The notes: generated by a model from the letters alone, not told the origin. Positions 34,163 through 44,447 are shown, counted from the stretch's first letter. The stretch: DNA of 64,000 nt from Mycolicibacterium komanii (GCF_001050035.1 NZ_CVTA01000065.1:1-64000); one strand, 5' to 3'. Numbers and translations: made by a program.

Positions 34163-35044
34163 TCAGATGACGTAGTTGAGGTGCTCGACGACGCGCCTGC
34201 CGACCTCTTCATCGCCGGTGTACCCGACGGCGTCGGCGTGTTGGGCCGGCGAGGTCCGTCCCCCGGCCAGCCGGGCGAACAGCAGGGCGTCGAGCGTGAT
34301 GGTGGCCGTCGGCTCGGCGCCGCCGAAATCCTCGACGACCCGCCCCCGGCCCTCGACCGCCACATTGATCGTCCTGCCCGCCGGGCCGGTCAACACGATC
34401 GATACCCGGGACCCTTCCGGCGCCCGGCCCAGTTTGCCGACCACGAACCCCATGCTGGCCGCCATCTCATCCAGCGCGAGTTCCGACGGCCGTCCTTCCG
34501 GGTCACCCACCGGCTGCCCGAGTGCGTCGCGGATGTCGTGCTCGTGCATCCAGCAGTCGAAGATCCGCACCCGCATGAACCGGCCGTAGGTGTCCGGACC
34601 CGCCGGCGTCGCGGTGACCTGGTTCCAGTCGGCGTGGGACATGGCCGCCAACGCGTCTCGCCTGTTGGCGGTGACGGATTGGAATCGCTTCAGCAGGTCA
34701 CCCGCGGGGAGCGCGCGCAGATGGCGCACCCACAGCTCGTTCATGATCCCGATCTCGTTGCGCACATGCTTGAGCGTCGAGACGTCGACGTCGGCCTCCG
34801 GCGTGCCGACACCCTGCAACATCGACTCCGTTCCGACCACATGCGCGACGATGTCGCGAACCGACCAACCGGGTAGCGGCGACGGTGCCAACCACTGGGC
34901 GTCCGTCAGCCCGTCGACCACCTCCCCGATGCCGTCCCACTGCGCGAACAGTGCGTCGAGCACCGCCGCCTTGTCGAGTTGTGTCACCGGACGCGAGGCG
35001 CTGCTGCTCACGTCCCGACGGTACCGCGCGTCGTCAGCGGCCAT
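34163..35044 (-). CDS. maleylpyruvate isomerase family mycothiol-dependent enzyme
   Basis: 293 residues. The N-terminal MDMPI/DinB-like four-helix domain has GLTDAQWLAPSPLPGWSVRDIVAH, with His in VAHVVG, and CWMHEHDIRDALGQP giving the HxxxH-type metal pair. The C-terminal domain is SCP2-like with VVEDFGGAEPTATITLDALLFARLAGGR. These proteins bind zinc and use or process mycothiol in detoxification or metabolism; the substrate is not evident. By position it corresponds to Rv3099c beside the tmRNA gene. A later start at VTQLDK is possible. Confidence 0.85.
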   Translation of the reverse strand: MAADDARYRRDVSSSASRPVTQLDKAAVLDALFAQWDGIGEVVDGLTDAQWLAPSPLPGWSVRDIVAHVVGTESMLQGVGTPEADVDVSTLKHVRNEIGIMNELWVRHLRALPAGDLLKRFQSVTANRRDALAAMSHADWNQVTATPAGPDTYGRFMRVRIFDCWMHEHDIRDALGQPVGDPEGRPSELALDEMAASMGFVVGKLGRAPEGSRVSIVLTGPAGRTINVAVEGRGRVVEDFGGAEPTATITLDALLFARLAGGRTSPAQHADAVGYTGDEEVGRRVVEHLNYVI

Positions 35045-35062
35045 CCGCGGAACGCCGGACCG

Positions 35063-37351
35063 TCACGAGGTGTCGGCCGCGAGTGATCCGACCGCATGAT
35101 CGGTGATCGCGGTCGGCAGCCCGAACAGGTGCCCCTGCGCCAGTCGGCACCCGGCGCGAACCACGATCTCGGCCTGCTCGACGGTCTCGATGCCCTCGGC
35201 GACGACGTCCAGGCCCAACGGGTCACACACCGCGATCACCGAGCGGTACAGCGTGGCGTCCCGGGCGCGTTCGGTCCCGGCCAACAGACTGCGGTCGAGC
35301 TTGACGACCTGGACGGGCAACGCATGCAAATAGGTCAGCGAGTTGTACCCCGCGCCGAAGTCATCCAGCGCGACCTTGACCCCAACAGCGTTGAGCCGCA
35401 GGATCTGTGCGGCCGCGGCGTCGAGGTCGATGATCGGGACGGTCTCGGTGATCTCCAGCGTCAACCGGCTGGGCTCCACTCCGTGGCGGGCCAGCGTCCG
35501 TGCCACCACCTCGTCAAAACCCGGCTCGCGCAACCGCGCCGCTCCGATGTTGACGTGCAGATCGAGATGCATTCCGGCCGTGCTGAATTCCCGACAGCTC
35601 AGGTCCAGGATCATCGCATCGAGCGCACCCCCGAGCCCGGCGACCTCGGCGGCTGCCACGAACGTCTCGGGCGGGATCTGCGCACCGTCCGGCGCGGTCC
35701 ACCTCGCGAGCGCCTCCACCGCGACCGGAGTCTCCTCGGGTAGCCGAACGATGGGCTGGTAGACCAAGTAGAACCCGGCGGGCGGATCACCGCCGGCTTG
35801 ACGCAGCGCGGCGGGAAAGTCGGCCGCCAACCCCGTGATCGACGGGTACACCACGGCGATGTCCTTACCCAGACGCTTGCCCTCATACATCGACTGATCG
35901 GCCTTGCGCAGCAGATCATCTGGCGTCTGGCAGTCGCCGTCGGCGCGTAGGCGCACCAAGCCCATGCTGGCGCGTATCCGCGCGCTGGAACCGTGCAGGG
36001 CGAACGGCTCGCGAAGGGCCGCCCGGATGCGGTCGGCGACGACCTCGGGCGGAGTCACACCGTCCTTGATCAGGATCGCGAACTCGTCGCCGCCGATGCG
36101 GGCCAAGGTGTCCGTATCGGACACGCAACGACGAAGGCGACCCCCGACTGCACGCAGCAACTCATCACCCCCGGCGTGCCCGAACCGGTCGTTGATGTCC
36201 TTGAAATCGTCCAGATCGACGAATATCAGAACGAAATCGCCGCTGGCGGCCGCTCTTTCGAGCCTCTTGCCGAACAGCAGCCGGTTCGGCAGCCCGGTCA
36301 GAGCGTCGTGGTGCACCTGGTGCGCGAGCCGGCGCTGCGCGTCGTACAGCCGCACGGTCAGCCTGTTCTGCGTACGCATCGCGAAGACCTGCCGCGCGCC
36401 GACGAGCATGACCATCACGATCGCTCCACACACGAGTACCGCGTCGAGCTGCTGGCCGCGCAGTTGGTGGAAGGCGTAAAGCATTGCCATACCGGCGAAT
36501 CCGGTGTACGGCAGAATCAGCTGCACGTAATCCATCACCCGCTCGCCGGCCTCGGCCGCCCCCTCCGGCTGTGGCGCCGGTTCGGTCAGTGAGTACACCA
36601 CCAACACCAGCCCGAGAACGAACGCGCCACCGCCCCACAGGTCCCCGTTGTGAACATTGACCGACCGGAAATACGCCACCAATCGGTCCGCGCACGTGAG
36701 CAGCATGACGCCGCCGCTCAGCAGCAGGCAGTTGGCGCGAAACGGCCGGCCGGGCCGGTAGAGGACGGCGAAGTACACCGCCGCCACCACGGCGCACAAT
36801 TGCAGCAGCGAATAGGTGACCAGGACGGAGGGATCTTTCGACCGGGGGAACGCCGCGGCGGCCAATCCACCGTATCCGGCGACGTAGGACAGCAGCGAGA
36901 AGGAGATGGCGGCCACGATCCCGTCCAGGACGGGAGCCACGGCGGAATGCCCGTGCGCCGGATGAGTGGGACCGTCGGGGACCTCGGCGCCTGCGCGGCC
37001 CAACACGACCACCGCGACGACGATGAGCACCGCCGGGAGCAGGTACGCCACGATTTCCACGGCACTTGCCACTCGGCCGTCGGCCGGGCCTCCCCGCGCC
37101 CAGAACATCAAGTCACCCATGAGCCAGCTCAGACACGCCGAGGAGATCAGTATTCGCCACCATCGAGACGGACCACTGACCCTGCGTGCCACCGAGAATC
37201 CGATGGCGACGATGGCGATGCCCAGGACTGCCTGCAACGCGGTCAATACAAGCGTGGCCACATCGCGACCGAACGGCGCCAGCGCATTACCGGCGACGAC
37301 GACGAGCAGTGCGACCAGAACGGCACACCGCAGGCGATAATCTTTGAACAC
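35063..37351 (-). CDS. membrane GGDEF-EAL c-di-GMP enzyme
   Basis: 762 residues. About nine hydrophobic helices fill residues 1-320. A linker leads to the diguanylate cyclase domain (HHDALTGLPNRLLFGKRL; GGDEF near residue 420 in RIGGDEFAIL), then an EAL phosphodiesterase domain. The EAL domain keeps its key residues: EAL near 545, the Asn of HVNIGAARL, TLEITET, DDFGAGYNSLTYL, VKLDRSLL, EGIETVEQ and AQGHLFG. So both synthesis and breakdown of c-di-GMP look possible. The inhibitory I-site RxxD before GGDEF is changed (Ser in place of Arg: SDTD), so product inhibition may be lost. The membrane part would sense an unknown signal. Confidence 0.92.
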   Translation of the reverse strand: MFKDYRLRCAVLVALLVVVAGNALAPFGRDVATLVLTALQAVLGIAIVAIGFSVARRVSGPSRWWRILISSACLSWLMGDLMFWARGGPADGRVASAVEIVAYLLPAVLIVVAVVVLGRAGAEVPDGPTHPAHGHSAVAPVLDGIVAAISFSLLSYVAGYGGLAAAAFPRSKDPSVLVTYSLLQLCAVVAAVYFAVLYRPGRPFRANCLLLSGGVMLLTCADRLVAYFRSVNVHNGDLWGGGAFVLGLVLVVYSLTEPAPQPEGAAEAGERVMDYVQLILPYTGFAGMAMLYAFHQLRGQQLDAVLVCGAIVMVMLVGARQVFAMRTQNRLTVRLYDAQRRLAHQVHHDALTGLPNRLLFGKRLERAAASGDFVLIFVDLDDFKDINDRFGHAGGDELLRAVGGRLRRCVSDTDTLARIGGDEFAILIKDGVTPPEVVADRIRAALREPFALHGSSARIRASMGLVRLRADGDCQTPDDLLRKADQSMYEGKRLGKDIAVVYPSITGLAADFPAALRQAGGDPPAGFYLVYQPIVRLPEETPVAVEALARWTAPDGAQIPPETFVAAAEVAGLGGALDAMILDLSCREFSTAGMHLDLHVNIGAARLREPGFDEVVARTLARHGVEPSRLTLEITETVPIIDLDAAAAQILRLNAVGVKVALDDFGAGYNSLTYLHALPVQVVKLDRSLLAGTERARDATLYRSVIAVCDPLGLDVVAEGIETVEQAEIVVRAGCRLAQGHLFGLPTAITDHAVGSLAADTS

Positions 37352-37422
37352 CCCTCACCAGCCTCCCGGTGGTTATGATGCCTCACCCGGTCGAGTGCAG
37401 ATGCAAATATCCGCGCAACGGG

Positions 37423-38268
37423 CTAACCCGCTGCGATCATCGCGACCGCGCCGAGCGCCAGCACCATTCCGAGCGCCTGCCAGCGCGTCACCCGTTCGCG
37501 CAGAACCAGGATCGCCAGCAGCACCGTCGCCGCCGGATACAGCGACATCAGCACGCCGGCGAGCGACAGCAGTGCCGCCTGCAACGCCAGCAGCATCGCG
37601 ATGTTCGCGCCGACGTCGAGGAACGCCGCCAGCACCGCCAACTTCAGCGGGTCGCCCGACGGCGGCCGCAGATTTCTGCTTAGCGCCGCGATGAGGATCA
37701 CCAGCGCCGTCGCCGACGCCCGCGCGAACACCAACGGCCACAGCCTGGCCTCCACCGGCGCCTGGTCGATCAGCACGAAGTTGAGCCCGAACGCCACGCC
37801 CGAGCCGACCGTCAACCACGCCACCTTCGGTGTGAACCGGTGCTCTTTGACGTCCTCGTCGGAGGCCTCGCGACTGACCAGGACCACCGCGACCAACGCC
37901 AGCACGACGCCCACGCCCGCGATCACCCCCGGCCGCTCCCCCAGCGCCAACCCAACGCCGACAGGGATGCCGGCCACCAGGATCGCGGTCAGCGGCGAGA
38001 CCACCGAAATCGGTCCCGAACCGAGCGCGGCGTAGAACCACCACACGCCGAACGCCTGCGAGACCCCGCACAGCACGCCCCACACCACCGCACCCCGGGA
38101 CACGTCGCCGCCAATCGGCACCGCCACCGCGGCGAGCACCACCATCGCGATCGGATAGGAGACCAGCACGACACGCAGTGCGGCAACGCGACGGGAGGCC
38201 AACCCTCCGACGAAATCGCTGATCCCGTACCCGAGCGCCGACGCCAGCGCCAGCGCGACTCCGATCAG
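37423..38268 (-). CDS. EamA/DMT family membrane transporter
   Basis: A ten-helix drug/metabolite transporter fold with EamA repeats ([32 protein letters not shown] and [22 protein letters not shown]). Coding sequence clearly extends upstream of the first usual start codon (a TTG at 38202) through the hydrophobic [21 protein letters not shown]. The only codon that gives a whole first helix is the CTG at 38268, overlapping the smpB stop. I therefore give 38268 as the probable start. The substrate is unknown. It may be translated by coupling to smpB. Confidence 0.8.
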   Translation of the reverse strand: MIGVALALASALGYGISDFVGGLASRRVAALRVVLVSYPIAMVVLAAVAVPIGGDVSRGAVVWGVLCGVSQAFGVWWFYAALGSGPISVVSPLTAILVAGIPVGVGLALGERPGVIAGVGVVLALVAVVLVSREASDEDVKEHRFTPKVAWLTVGSGVAFGLNFVLIDQAPVEARLWPLVFARASATALVILIAALSRNLRPPSGDPLKLAVLAAFLDVGANIAMLLALQAALLSLAGVLMSLYPAATVLLAILVLRERVTRWQALGMVLALGAVAMIAAG

Positions 38269-38771
38269 GTCATGCCCTTGGCGCGGCGGCCCAACTCGCG
38301 GGTGATCTCGCGCTGCGCGTCGCGGCGGGCCAGGTCCTGGCGCTTGTCGCGGGCTTCCTTACCGCGGGCCAGCGCCAGTTCCACCTTGACCTTGCCTTCG
38401 GTGAAGTACAGCGACAGCGGCACGAGCGTGAGGTTGCCGTCGCGGATGCGGCCGATCAGCTGATCGATCTGCTTGCGGTGCATCAGCAGTTTGCGGTTGC
38501 GCCGCGGCGCGTGGTTGGTCCAGGTGCCGTGGTGATACTCCGGGATGTGCAGATTGCGCAGCCAGACCTCGCCGTCGTCGACGGTGGCGAACGCGTCGGC
38601 CAGCGACGCCTGTCCGTCCCGCAGGCTCTTGACCTCGGTGCCGACCAGCTGGATGCCCGCCTCGAACGTCTCCAGGATCGAATAGTTGTGCCGCGCTTTG
38701 CGATTCGTCGCGACAACCCTGTTGTTGCCGGAGCGGGACGGATCGGCCTTCTTGGCGCCCTGTTTGGCCAC
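38265..38771 (-). CDS. smpB: SsrA-binding protein SmpB
   Basis: 168 residues from a GTG with an AAGG ribosome binding site; upstream in-frame codons lie in ftsX and are not used. It has the family blocks [51 protein letters not shown], and [21 protein letters not shown], ending with the basic tail [19 protein letters not shown]. SmpB binds tmRNA and takes it to the stalled ribosome. It lies 2 nt after the ftsX stop, so it belongs to the ftsE-ftsX-smpB unit, as in M. tuberculosis (Rv3102c-Rv3100c). Confidence 0.97.
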   Translation of the reverse strand: MAKQGAKKADPSRSGNNRVVATNRKARHNYSILETFEAGIQLVGTEVKSLRDGQASLADAFATVDDGEVWLRNLHIPEYHHGTWTNHAPRRNRKLLMHRKQIDQLIGRIRDGNLTLVPLSLYFTEGKVKVELALARGKEARDKRQDLARRDAQREITRELGRRAKGMT

Positions 38772-38773
38772 GG

Positions 38774-39670
38774 CTACCTTCGTATGTAGAGCCGCAGTGT
38801 GACGTACGCGGTGATGCCCGACATCGCCAGCCCGAGGAACAGCATCAGCGGTGCGCTGAAGTACAGCACGTCGGCGTAGTCGACCTGGGCGATCAGATTC
38901 GCTTGATAGAACTGGTTCAGCGCGTTCTCCAGGAACAGCGCCCGCACCACTATCAGCCCGATGATCGCGATCACCACACCGATCAACGCCGCCAGCATGG
39001 CCTCCACCAAGAACGGCAACTGCGTGTACCAACGACTGGCCCCGACCAGTCGCATGATGCCGATCTCGGTGCGTCTGGTGTAGGCCGCGACTTGGACCAT
39101 GTTGGCTATCAACAGAATCGCGCCGACCGCCTGAACCAGCGCCACCGCGAACGCGGCGTTACTGATTCCGTCGAGCACCGCGAACAGCCGGTCGATGAGC
39201 TCCTTCTGATTGAGCACGTTGAGCACGCCGGGCTGCCCGACCATCGCCTGGTCGAAGTCCTTGTGCTGCTCGGGGTTGTCGAGCTTGACGATGAACGACG
39301 CCGGGAACGCATCGCGCCCCGCGACGTCCTTGTACTGCGGGAACTTCTTGATCGCGTCGTCGTAGGCCTCGTCCCGGTTGAGGAAGCGCACCGAACGGAC
39401 GTCGTCGCGGTCCTCGATCTGCTGGCGCAGCGCCTTGCACGGGTCGGCGTCGCACGACGGGTCGTTGGCGGAGACGTCGTTGGTCAAGAACACCTGGCTC
39501 TCGACACGGTCGAGGTAGATGTTGCGGGACTGGTCGGCCAGTCGCACGACCAGCAGTCCGCCGCCGAAGAGCCCGATCGAGATCGCGGTCGTCAGGATCA
39601 TCGCCACGGTCATGGTGACGTTGCGACGAAATCCAGTGAGGACCTCGTTGATGAGGAAGCCGAAGCGCAC
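38774..39670 (-). CDS. ftsX: cell division protein FtsX
   Basis: 298 residues, starting at a GTG that overlaps the ftsE stop by one base. A cytoplasmic tail precedes TM1 (about residues 20-45, [19 protein letters not shown]). A large extracytoplasmic domain (about 46-165) has the cysteine pair in SCDADPCK. Three more helices follow, with [21 protein letters not shown] before the last two. With FtsE it transmits ATP hydrolysis to peptidoglycan hydrolases (RipC in mycobacteria) at the division site. Confidence 0.96.
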   Translation of the reverse strand: MRFGFLINEVLTGFRRNVTMTVAMILTTAISIGLFGGGLLVVRLADQSRNIYLDRVESQVFLTNDVSANDPSCDADPCKALRQQIEDRDDVRSVRFLNRDEAYDDAIKKFPQYKDVAGRDAFPASFIVKLDNPEQHKDFDQAMVGQPGVLNVLNQKELIDRLFAVLDGISNAAFAVALVQAVGAILLIANMVQVAAYTRRTEIGIMRLVGASRWYTQLPFLVEAMLAALIGVVIAIIGLIVVRALFLENALNQFYQANLIAQVDYADVLYFSAPLMLFLGLAMSGITAYVTLRLYIRR

Positions 39671-40362
39671 TAGCGATCCATTCCGTAGACGCCGCGCTGC
39701 TCGTCGCGAATCAGCCGGCCGAGTTCGAGTTCGACGACCCGCTGACGCATTGAGTCGACGATGTGGTGGTCATGGGTGGCCATCAGCACCGTGGTACCGG
39801 TGCGGTTGATCCGCTCGAGCAGATCCATGATGTCCTTGCTGGTCTCGGGGTCCAGGTTGCCCGTGGGCTCGTCGGCGAGCAGCACCAGCGGGCGGTTCAC
39901 GAAGGCCCGGGCGATCGCGACGCGCTGCTGTTCGCCACCGGACAGTTCGGCGGGCAGCCGGTTGGCCTTGCCCGACAGCCCGACCATCTCCAACACGTCG
40001 GGCACCACGCGGTTGATGGTGTCGGCGCGTTTGCCGATGACCTCGAGCGCAAATGCGACATTCTCGAAGACGGTCTTCTGCTGCAGCAGCCGGAAGTCCT
40101 GGAACACGCAGCCGATCACCTGGCGCAGGCTGGGGATATGCCGGCCCGACAGCTTGTTGACGTGGAACTTCGACACCTGGATGTCACCGTGGGTCGGGGT
40201 CTCCTCGGCCAGCAGCAGCCGCATGAACGTCGACTTGCCCGAACCCGACGGTCCGATGAGGAAGACGAACTCACCCTTGTCGATCTTGACCGAGACATTG
40301 TCGAGCGCGGGCCGCGCAGACGACTTGTACTGCTTGGTCACGTTGTTGAGGGTGATCATCAC
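39670..40362 (-). CDS. ftsE: cell division ATP-binding protein FtsE
   Basis: A 230-residue ABC ATPase. Walker A GPSGSGKS at about 37-44, Q-loop in [10 protein letters not shown], signature [19 protein letters not shown], Walker [14 protein letters not shown] and switch His in [10 protein letters not shown] are all present. It pairs with FtsX at the septum to control cell-wall hydrolysis. ATG start; the stop shares one base with the ftsX start, indicating coupled synthesis in equal amounts. Confidence 0.97.
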   Translation of the reverse strand: MMITLNNVTKQYKSSARPALDNVSVKIDKGEFVFLIGPSGSGKSTFMRLLLAEETPTHGDIQVSKFHVNKLSGRHIPSLRQVIGCVFQDFRLLQQKTVFENVAFALEVIGKRADTINRVVPDVLEMVGLSGKANRLPAELSGGEQQRVAIARAFVNRPLVLLADEPTGNLDPETSKDIMDLLERINRTGTTVLMATHDHHIVDSMRQRVVELELGRLIRDEQRGVYGMDR

Positions 40363-40395
40363 GGCACGCCAGTGTAGCGGGGGAACACCGATGCC

Positions 40396-40836
40396 CTAGC
40401 TGGCCGGAGTCGGCGCTGGTGCCGGCGGCGGCAGCAACTGCGGCAGCGGAGGGAACAAGGGCGGCTGCGTGGTCGTCGTTGTCGTCTCCGGTTCGAGTGT
40501 TTCGGTCGTGGGCTGCCGCGGCCCGAGGCCGTCGGGGTCGACCACGGTCGTCGTCGGCGTCGGCGAGGTGGTGGTCGGGGTCGTCGTGGTCGTGGTCGTC
40601 GTGGTGGTGGTCGTGTACGGCGGCTCTTTGGGCCGCCGCACGTTGGTGCGCGGCACCCAGGTGTAGTTGGGGTCGGGAACGAAGCCCGGCGGCACCACGG
40701 CGGGGTTGGGCGCGGTCGGCGGGGCCGGTGGCGGCTCGAAGACCTGGTTGACCCAGAACAGCGCGACGAACGCGACCATGAGCACCACGGTCGAGACCCG
40801 CATCCGGCCCAGACGGCCCCGCAGCCAATTCGTCAC
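40396..40836 (-). CDS. Pro/Thr-rich single-pass membrane protein (Rv3103c-like)
   Basis: 146 residues: a basic N-terminus, one helix (about 14-32, [19 protein letters not shown]), and an outer part very rich in Pro and Thr, including an uninterrupted run of 12 threonines near residue 75 and a second shorter run. The composition suggests an extended, possibly O-mannosylated, wall-spanning stalk. Position between ftsE and the MscS gene matches Rv3103c of M. tuberculosis. The start overlaps the end of the MscS gene by 4 nt, so it is probably in the same transcript and linked to division. Confidence 0.85.
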   Translation of the reverse strand: MTNWLRGRLGRMRVSTVVLMVAFVALFWVNQVFEPPPAPPTAPNPAVVPPGFVPDPNYTWVPRTNVRRPKEPPYTTTTTTTTTTTTPTTTSPTPTTTVVDPDGLGPRQPTTETLEPETTTTTTQPPLFPPLPQLLPPPAPAPTPAS

Positions 40837-41807
40837 TGCTTCTGCTCCGGCTGGGTCTGGTCGCCGGGCCCTTCGGTGACGGCCGCCGGGTGCGGGATCG
40901 CCGCGATCATCGGGTTGTGTCCGTCACCGGGTGACGAGATTCCGCCGCGGCGCAGGGCGCGGATGACCAAGACGCGGAGTCGACGGCCGACCTCGAACTG
41001 CTTTCCGGGCAGCGTGCGCGCCACCATCCGCAGGTTGACGGTATCGAGCTCGATGCTCTCCACCCCCATCAACTGCGGCGCGTCGAGCAGCAGATCGCGC
41101 AGCCCGGAGTCCTCGTACGCGTTCTCGGCGACGGTGTGCAGCAGGTCGTTGACCTCATTGAGGTCCGCCGACGTCGGGACCGGGATGTCGATGACGGCAC
41201 GCGCCCAGTCCTTCGACAGGTTCACCGATTTCACGATCTGCCCGTTGGGGATCGTCATCATCTCGCCCTCGCTGGAGCGGAGCTTGGTGACGCGCAACGT
41301 GACGTCCTCGACCGTGCCCTCGGCCGGCGCCGCGACACCCGTGACCGTCAACGACACCAGATCGCCGAAGCCGTACTGCTTCTCGGTGATGATGAAGAAT
41401 CCCGCGAGCAGATCCTGCACGAGGCGCTGGGCGCCGAAGCCCAGCGCGGCGCCCAACACCGCGGCGGGCGCCACGAGCGAGCCGATCGGGATGGCGAGGA
41501 TGTCGGTCACCTCGACCAGCACGATGACGAAGAGCAACGCGACCGACACCCAGGAGATCACCGACGCGACGGCCTGGCGGTGCTTGGTGGTCTCCGAGCG
41601 CACCAACTGGTCGCTGCCCACGTATTCCGCGTCGAGGCGGCGCACGATTTTCATTGCGCCCCAGTTGATGAACCGCGCCGCCAGCACGCCGCCGATCAGC
41701 AGCAGCGCTATCCGAACCCCGCGGTCGAGGATCCACACTCCGATGTTGCCGGTCCAGAAGCCAGTCCAACGCTCGGCGAAGTCGAATGCGAGTACGGTGC
41801 TGTTCAT
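40833..41807 (-). CDS. MscS-family mechanosensitive channel (Rv3104c-like)
   Basis: 324 residues from the ATG of MNSTVLAFDFAERW; the longer frame upstream runs through prfB and is rejected. Three or four N-terminal helices end with the pore helix (VAPAAVLGAALGFGAQRLVQDLLAGFFI, about residues 145-172), rich in Gly/Ala as in MscS. The soluble beta domain follows (GTVEDVTLRVTKLRSSEGEMMTIPNGQIV), then an alpha/beta cytoplasmic part. It should open on membrane tension or act in osmotic balance. It lies 7 nt downstream of prfB. Confidence 0.9.
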   Translation of the reverse strand: MNSTVLAFDFAERWTGFWTGNIGVWILDRGVRIALLLIGGVLAARFINWGAMKIVRRLDAEYVGSDQLVRSETTKHRQAVASVISWVSVALLFVIVLVEVTDILAIPIGSLVAPAAVLGAALGFGAQRLVQDLLAGFFIITEKQYGFGDLVSLTVTGVAAPAEGTVEDVTLRVTKLRSSEGEMMTIPNGQIVKSVNLSKDWARAVIDIPVPTSADLNEVNDLLHTVAENAYEDSGLRDLLLDAPQLMGVESIELDTVNLRMVARTLPGKQFEVGRRLRVLVIRALRRGGISSPGDGHNPMIAAIPHPAAVTEGPGDQTQPEQKQ

Positions 41808-41814
41808 CTCGGGG

Positions 41815-42921
41815 CTAATCGTCTGATTGGCTCTTGCGCCAACGGATCCCGGCTTCCAGGAACCCGTCGATGTCCCCGTCCAGCACCGCGGCCGGGTTGC
41901 CGACCTCGAACTCGGTGCGCAGGTCCTTGACCATCTGGTAGGGGTGCAGCACATAGGACCGCATCTGGTTGCCCCACGAGCTGCCGCCGTCGCCCTTGAG
42001 GGCGTCCATCTCGGCGCGTTCTTCCAAGCGCTTGCGCTCCAACAGTTTTGCCTGCAGAACCCGCATCGCCGAAACCTTGTTCTGCAGCTGGGACTTCTCG
42101 TTCTGGCAGGTCACCACGATCCCCGTCGGGATGTGGGTCAGCCGGACCGCCGAGTCGGTGGTGTTCACCGACTGGCCACCCGGACCGCTGGAGCGGTAGA
42201 CATCAACGCGCACATCGCTTTCCGGGATGTCGATGTGGTCGGTGGTATCGACCACCGGCAGCACCTCGACATCGGCGAACGACGTCTGCCTGCGGCTCTG
42301 GTTGTCGAACGGGCTGATGCGCACCAGGCGGTGGGTGCCCTGCTCGACCGACAGCGTGCCGTAGGCGAACGGCGCGTGCACGGCGAAGGTCGCGCTCTTG
42401 ATGCCCGCCTCTTCGGCGTAGGAGATGTCGAACACCTCGACGGGGTAGTTGTGCTGTTCGGCCCAGCGGACATACATGCGCATCAACATCTCGGCCCAGT
42501 CCGCGGCGTCCACCCCGCCGGCGCCCGAACGGATGGTGACGACGGCCTCGCGCTCGTCGTACTCGCCGGACAGCAGGGTGCGGACCTCCATCGCCTCGAT
42601 GTCCTCGCGCAGCTTGCCCAGCTCCGCGTCGGCCTCGGCGAGTTCGTCGGCACTGCCCTCCTCGGCGGCCAGCTCGTACATGACCGGCAGGTCGTCGAGC
42701 CGCTGCCGCAGCTCCTCGACGCGCCGCAGCTCTCCTTGCGCGTGGGACAGCTCGCTGGTGACCTTCTGAGCGCGCGCCTGGTCGTCCCACAGGTTCGGGT
42801 CGGAGGCCTCGTGCTCGAGCTTCTCGATGCGACCGCGCAGGCCCTCGACGTCGAGCACCCGCTCCACCGTGGTCAGGGTGGAGTCAAGGGCGGCGAGGTC
42901 GGCTTGACGGTCAGGATCCAC
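41815..42921 (-). CDS. prfB: peptide chain release factor 2
   Basis: A 368-residue RF2. The tripeptide that reads UGA/UAA is SPF at 203-205, and the hydrolysis motif GGQ is at 248-250 in [15 protein letters not shown]. The N-terminal helical domain (1-110) precedes these. The gene is one continuous frame with no programmed +1 frameshift near codon 25, so the usual RF2 autoregulation is absent here. The downstream order (MscS, Pro/Thr-rich protein, ftsE) matches Rv3105c-Rv3102c. Confidence 0.97.
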   Translation of the reverse strand: MDPDRQADLAALDSTLTTVERVLDVEGLRGRIEKLEHEASDPNLWDDQARAQKVTSELSHAQGELRRVEELRQRLDDLPVMYELAAEEGSADELAEADAELGKLREDIEAMEVRTLLSGEYDEREAVVTIRSGAGGVDAADWAEMLMRMYVRWAEQHNYPVEVFDISYAEEAGIKSATFAVHAPFAYGTLSVEQGTHRLVRISPFDNQSRRQTSFADVEVLPVVDTTDHIDIPESDVRVDVYRSSGPGGQSVNTTDSAVRLTHIPTGIVVTCQNEKSQLQNKVSAMRVLQAKLLERKRLEERAEMDALKGDGGSSWGNQMRSYVLHPYQMVKDLRTEFEVGNPAAVLDGDIDGFLEAGIRWRKSQSDD

Positions 42922-43082
42922 GGGAGTTCAGGTTACCCGGGTGCCGATCGAGGCCGGTTCTCACGACTGGCGGCAACGAACGCGGTGCGCGTTCTAGCAT
43001 CGGAGACGTAACCGACCGGCCCCGACGCGACAGCCCCCTGCGCGAGGCCGGACAGCGACAGGAAACTCGACCAAAGGTATCC

Positions 43083-44447
43083 ATGCGCCCCTACCACGTG
43101 GCGATCGTCGGCTCAGGGCCCTCGGGTTACTTTGCCGCCGCGTCGTTGCTCAAGTTCGCCGACTCCACCGAAGACGCCGACGTGCGCGTCGACATGCTCG
43201 AGATGCTCCCGACCCCGTGGGGGCTGGTGCGCTCGGGTGTGGCCCCCGACCATCCGAAGATCAAGTCGATCAGCGCCCAGTTCGAGAAGACGGCGCTCGA
43301 TCCGCGGTTCCGCTTCTTCGGCAACGTCGCGGTCGGCGAGCACGTGCATCCCGCCGAGTTGGCTGAACAGTACGACGCGGTGATCTACGCGGTCGGCGCG
43401 CAGTCCGACCGCGCGCTGGGCATCCCTGGCGAGGACCTGCCCGGCAGCGTCGCCGCCGTCGATTTCGTCGGCTGGTACAACGCGCATCCGCATTTCGAGG
43501 AGATCACGCCGGACATCTCCAGCGGTCGCGCCGTCGTGATCGGCAACGGCAACGTCGCGCTCGACGTCGCGCGGATCCTCGTCACCGACCCTGACGTGCT
43601 GGCCGCGACGGACATCGCCGATCACGCGTTGAAGTCGCTGCACGACCGTGGGGTCGAGGAGGTCCTCGTCGTCGGCAGGCGCGGCCCGCTGCAGGCGCCG
43701 TTCACCACCCTGGAGTTGCGTGAACTCGGACACCTCGAGGGCCTCGGCGACGTCGACGTCATCATCGATCCCGCCGACTTCGCCGACATCACCGACGAGG
43801 ACCTCGAGGCGGCGGGCAAGACCGTCCGCAACAACATCAAGGTGTTGCGCGGCTACGCCGAGCAGACGCCGAAGAATGCCAAGCGGCGCATCGTCTTCCG
43901 GTTCCGCACTTCCCCGATCGAGATCAAGGGCGACGGTCGCGTGGAGTCGATCGTGCTCGGGCGCAACGAGCTCGTCGAGGAGAACGGCCGCATCGTCGCC
44001 AAGGACACCGGTGAACGCGAGGAGGTACCGGCCCAGCTGGTGGTGCGCGCGGTCGGCTATCGCGGCGTGCCGACGCCGGGCCTGCCGTTCGACGAGCGCA
44101 GCGGCACGATCCCGCACACCGGCGGCCGCGTCGAGGGCAGCCGCAACGAGTACGTCGTCGGCTGGATCAAGCGGGGTCCGACCGGCGTCATCGGCAGCAA
44201 CAAGAGCGACTCGCAGGAGACCGTTGACACGCTGATTGCCGATCTATCCGGTGCGCAGCTCTCCGACTTCGACGAGAACCACTCGAGGCGGCTGGCGGAA
44301 TGGCTGGTCGAGCGGCAGCCGAAGGTCATCACCGACGATCACTGGCGGCTGATCGACGAGTACGAACGGTCAGCAGGCCAACCACATGGACGGCCGCGAG
44401 TGAAGCTGACCAGCGTGGCCGAGATGCTGAGGATCGGGCACGGCTGA
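43083..44447 (+). CDS. fprA: FAD-dependent NADPH:ferredoxin/adrenodoxin reductase FprA
   Basis: 454 residues. The FAD site GSGPSG is at residues 10-15, followed by the family's LLKFADSTEDADVRVDMLEMLPTPWGLVRSGVAPDHP. NADPH binding is by GNGNVALDVARIL (about residues 156-168), and VGWIKRGPTGVIGSNK comes near the C-terminus. It passes electrons from NADPH to ferredoxins that serve cytochromes P450 and other enzymes. Divergent from prfB, as in M. tuberculosis (Rv3105c/Rv3106). Confidence 0.96.
   Translation: MRPYHVAIVGSGPSGYFAAASLLKFADSTEDADVRVDMLEMLPTPWGLVRSGVAPDHPKIKSISAQFEKTALDPRFRFFGNVAVGEHVHPAELAEQYDAVIYAVGAQSDRALGIPGEDLPGSVAAVDFVGWYNAHPHFEEITPDISSGRAVVIGNGNVALDVARILVTDPDVLAATDIADHALKSLHDRGVEEVLVVGRRGPLQAPFTTLELRELGHLEGLGDVDVIIDPADFADITDEDLEAAGKTVRNNIKVLRGYAEQTPKNAKRRIVFRFRTSPIEIKGDGRVESIVLGRNELVEENGRIVAKDTGEREEVPAQLVVRAVGYRGVPTPGLPFDERSGTIPHTGGRVEGSRNEYVVGWIKRGPTGVIGSNKSDSQETVDTLIADLSGAQLSDFDENHSRRLAEWLVERQPKVITDDHWRLIDEYERSAGQPHGRPRVKLTSVAEMLRIGHG

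Noticed and set aside
40575..40620. Microsatellite-like CGT/GGT tract
   Set aside because: It is the in-frame Thr run of a membrane protein gene, not an independent repeat.
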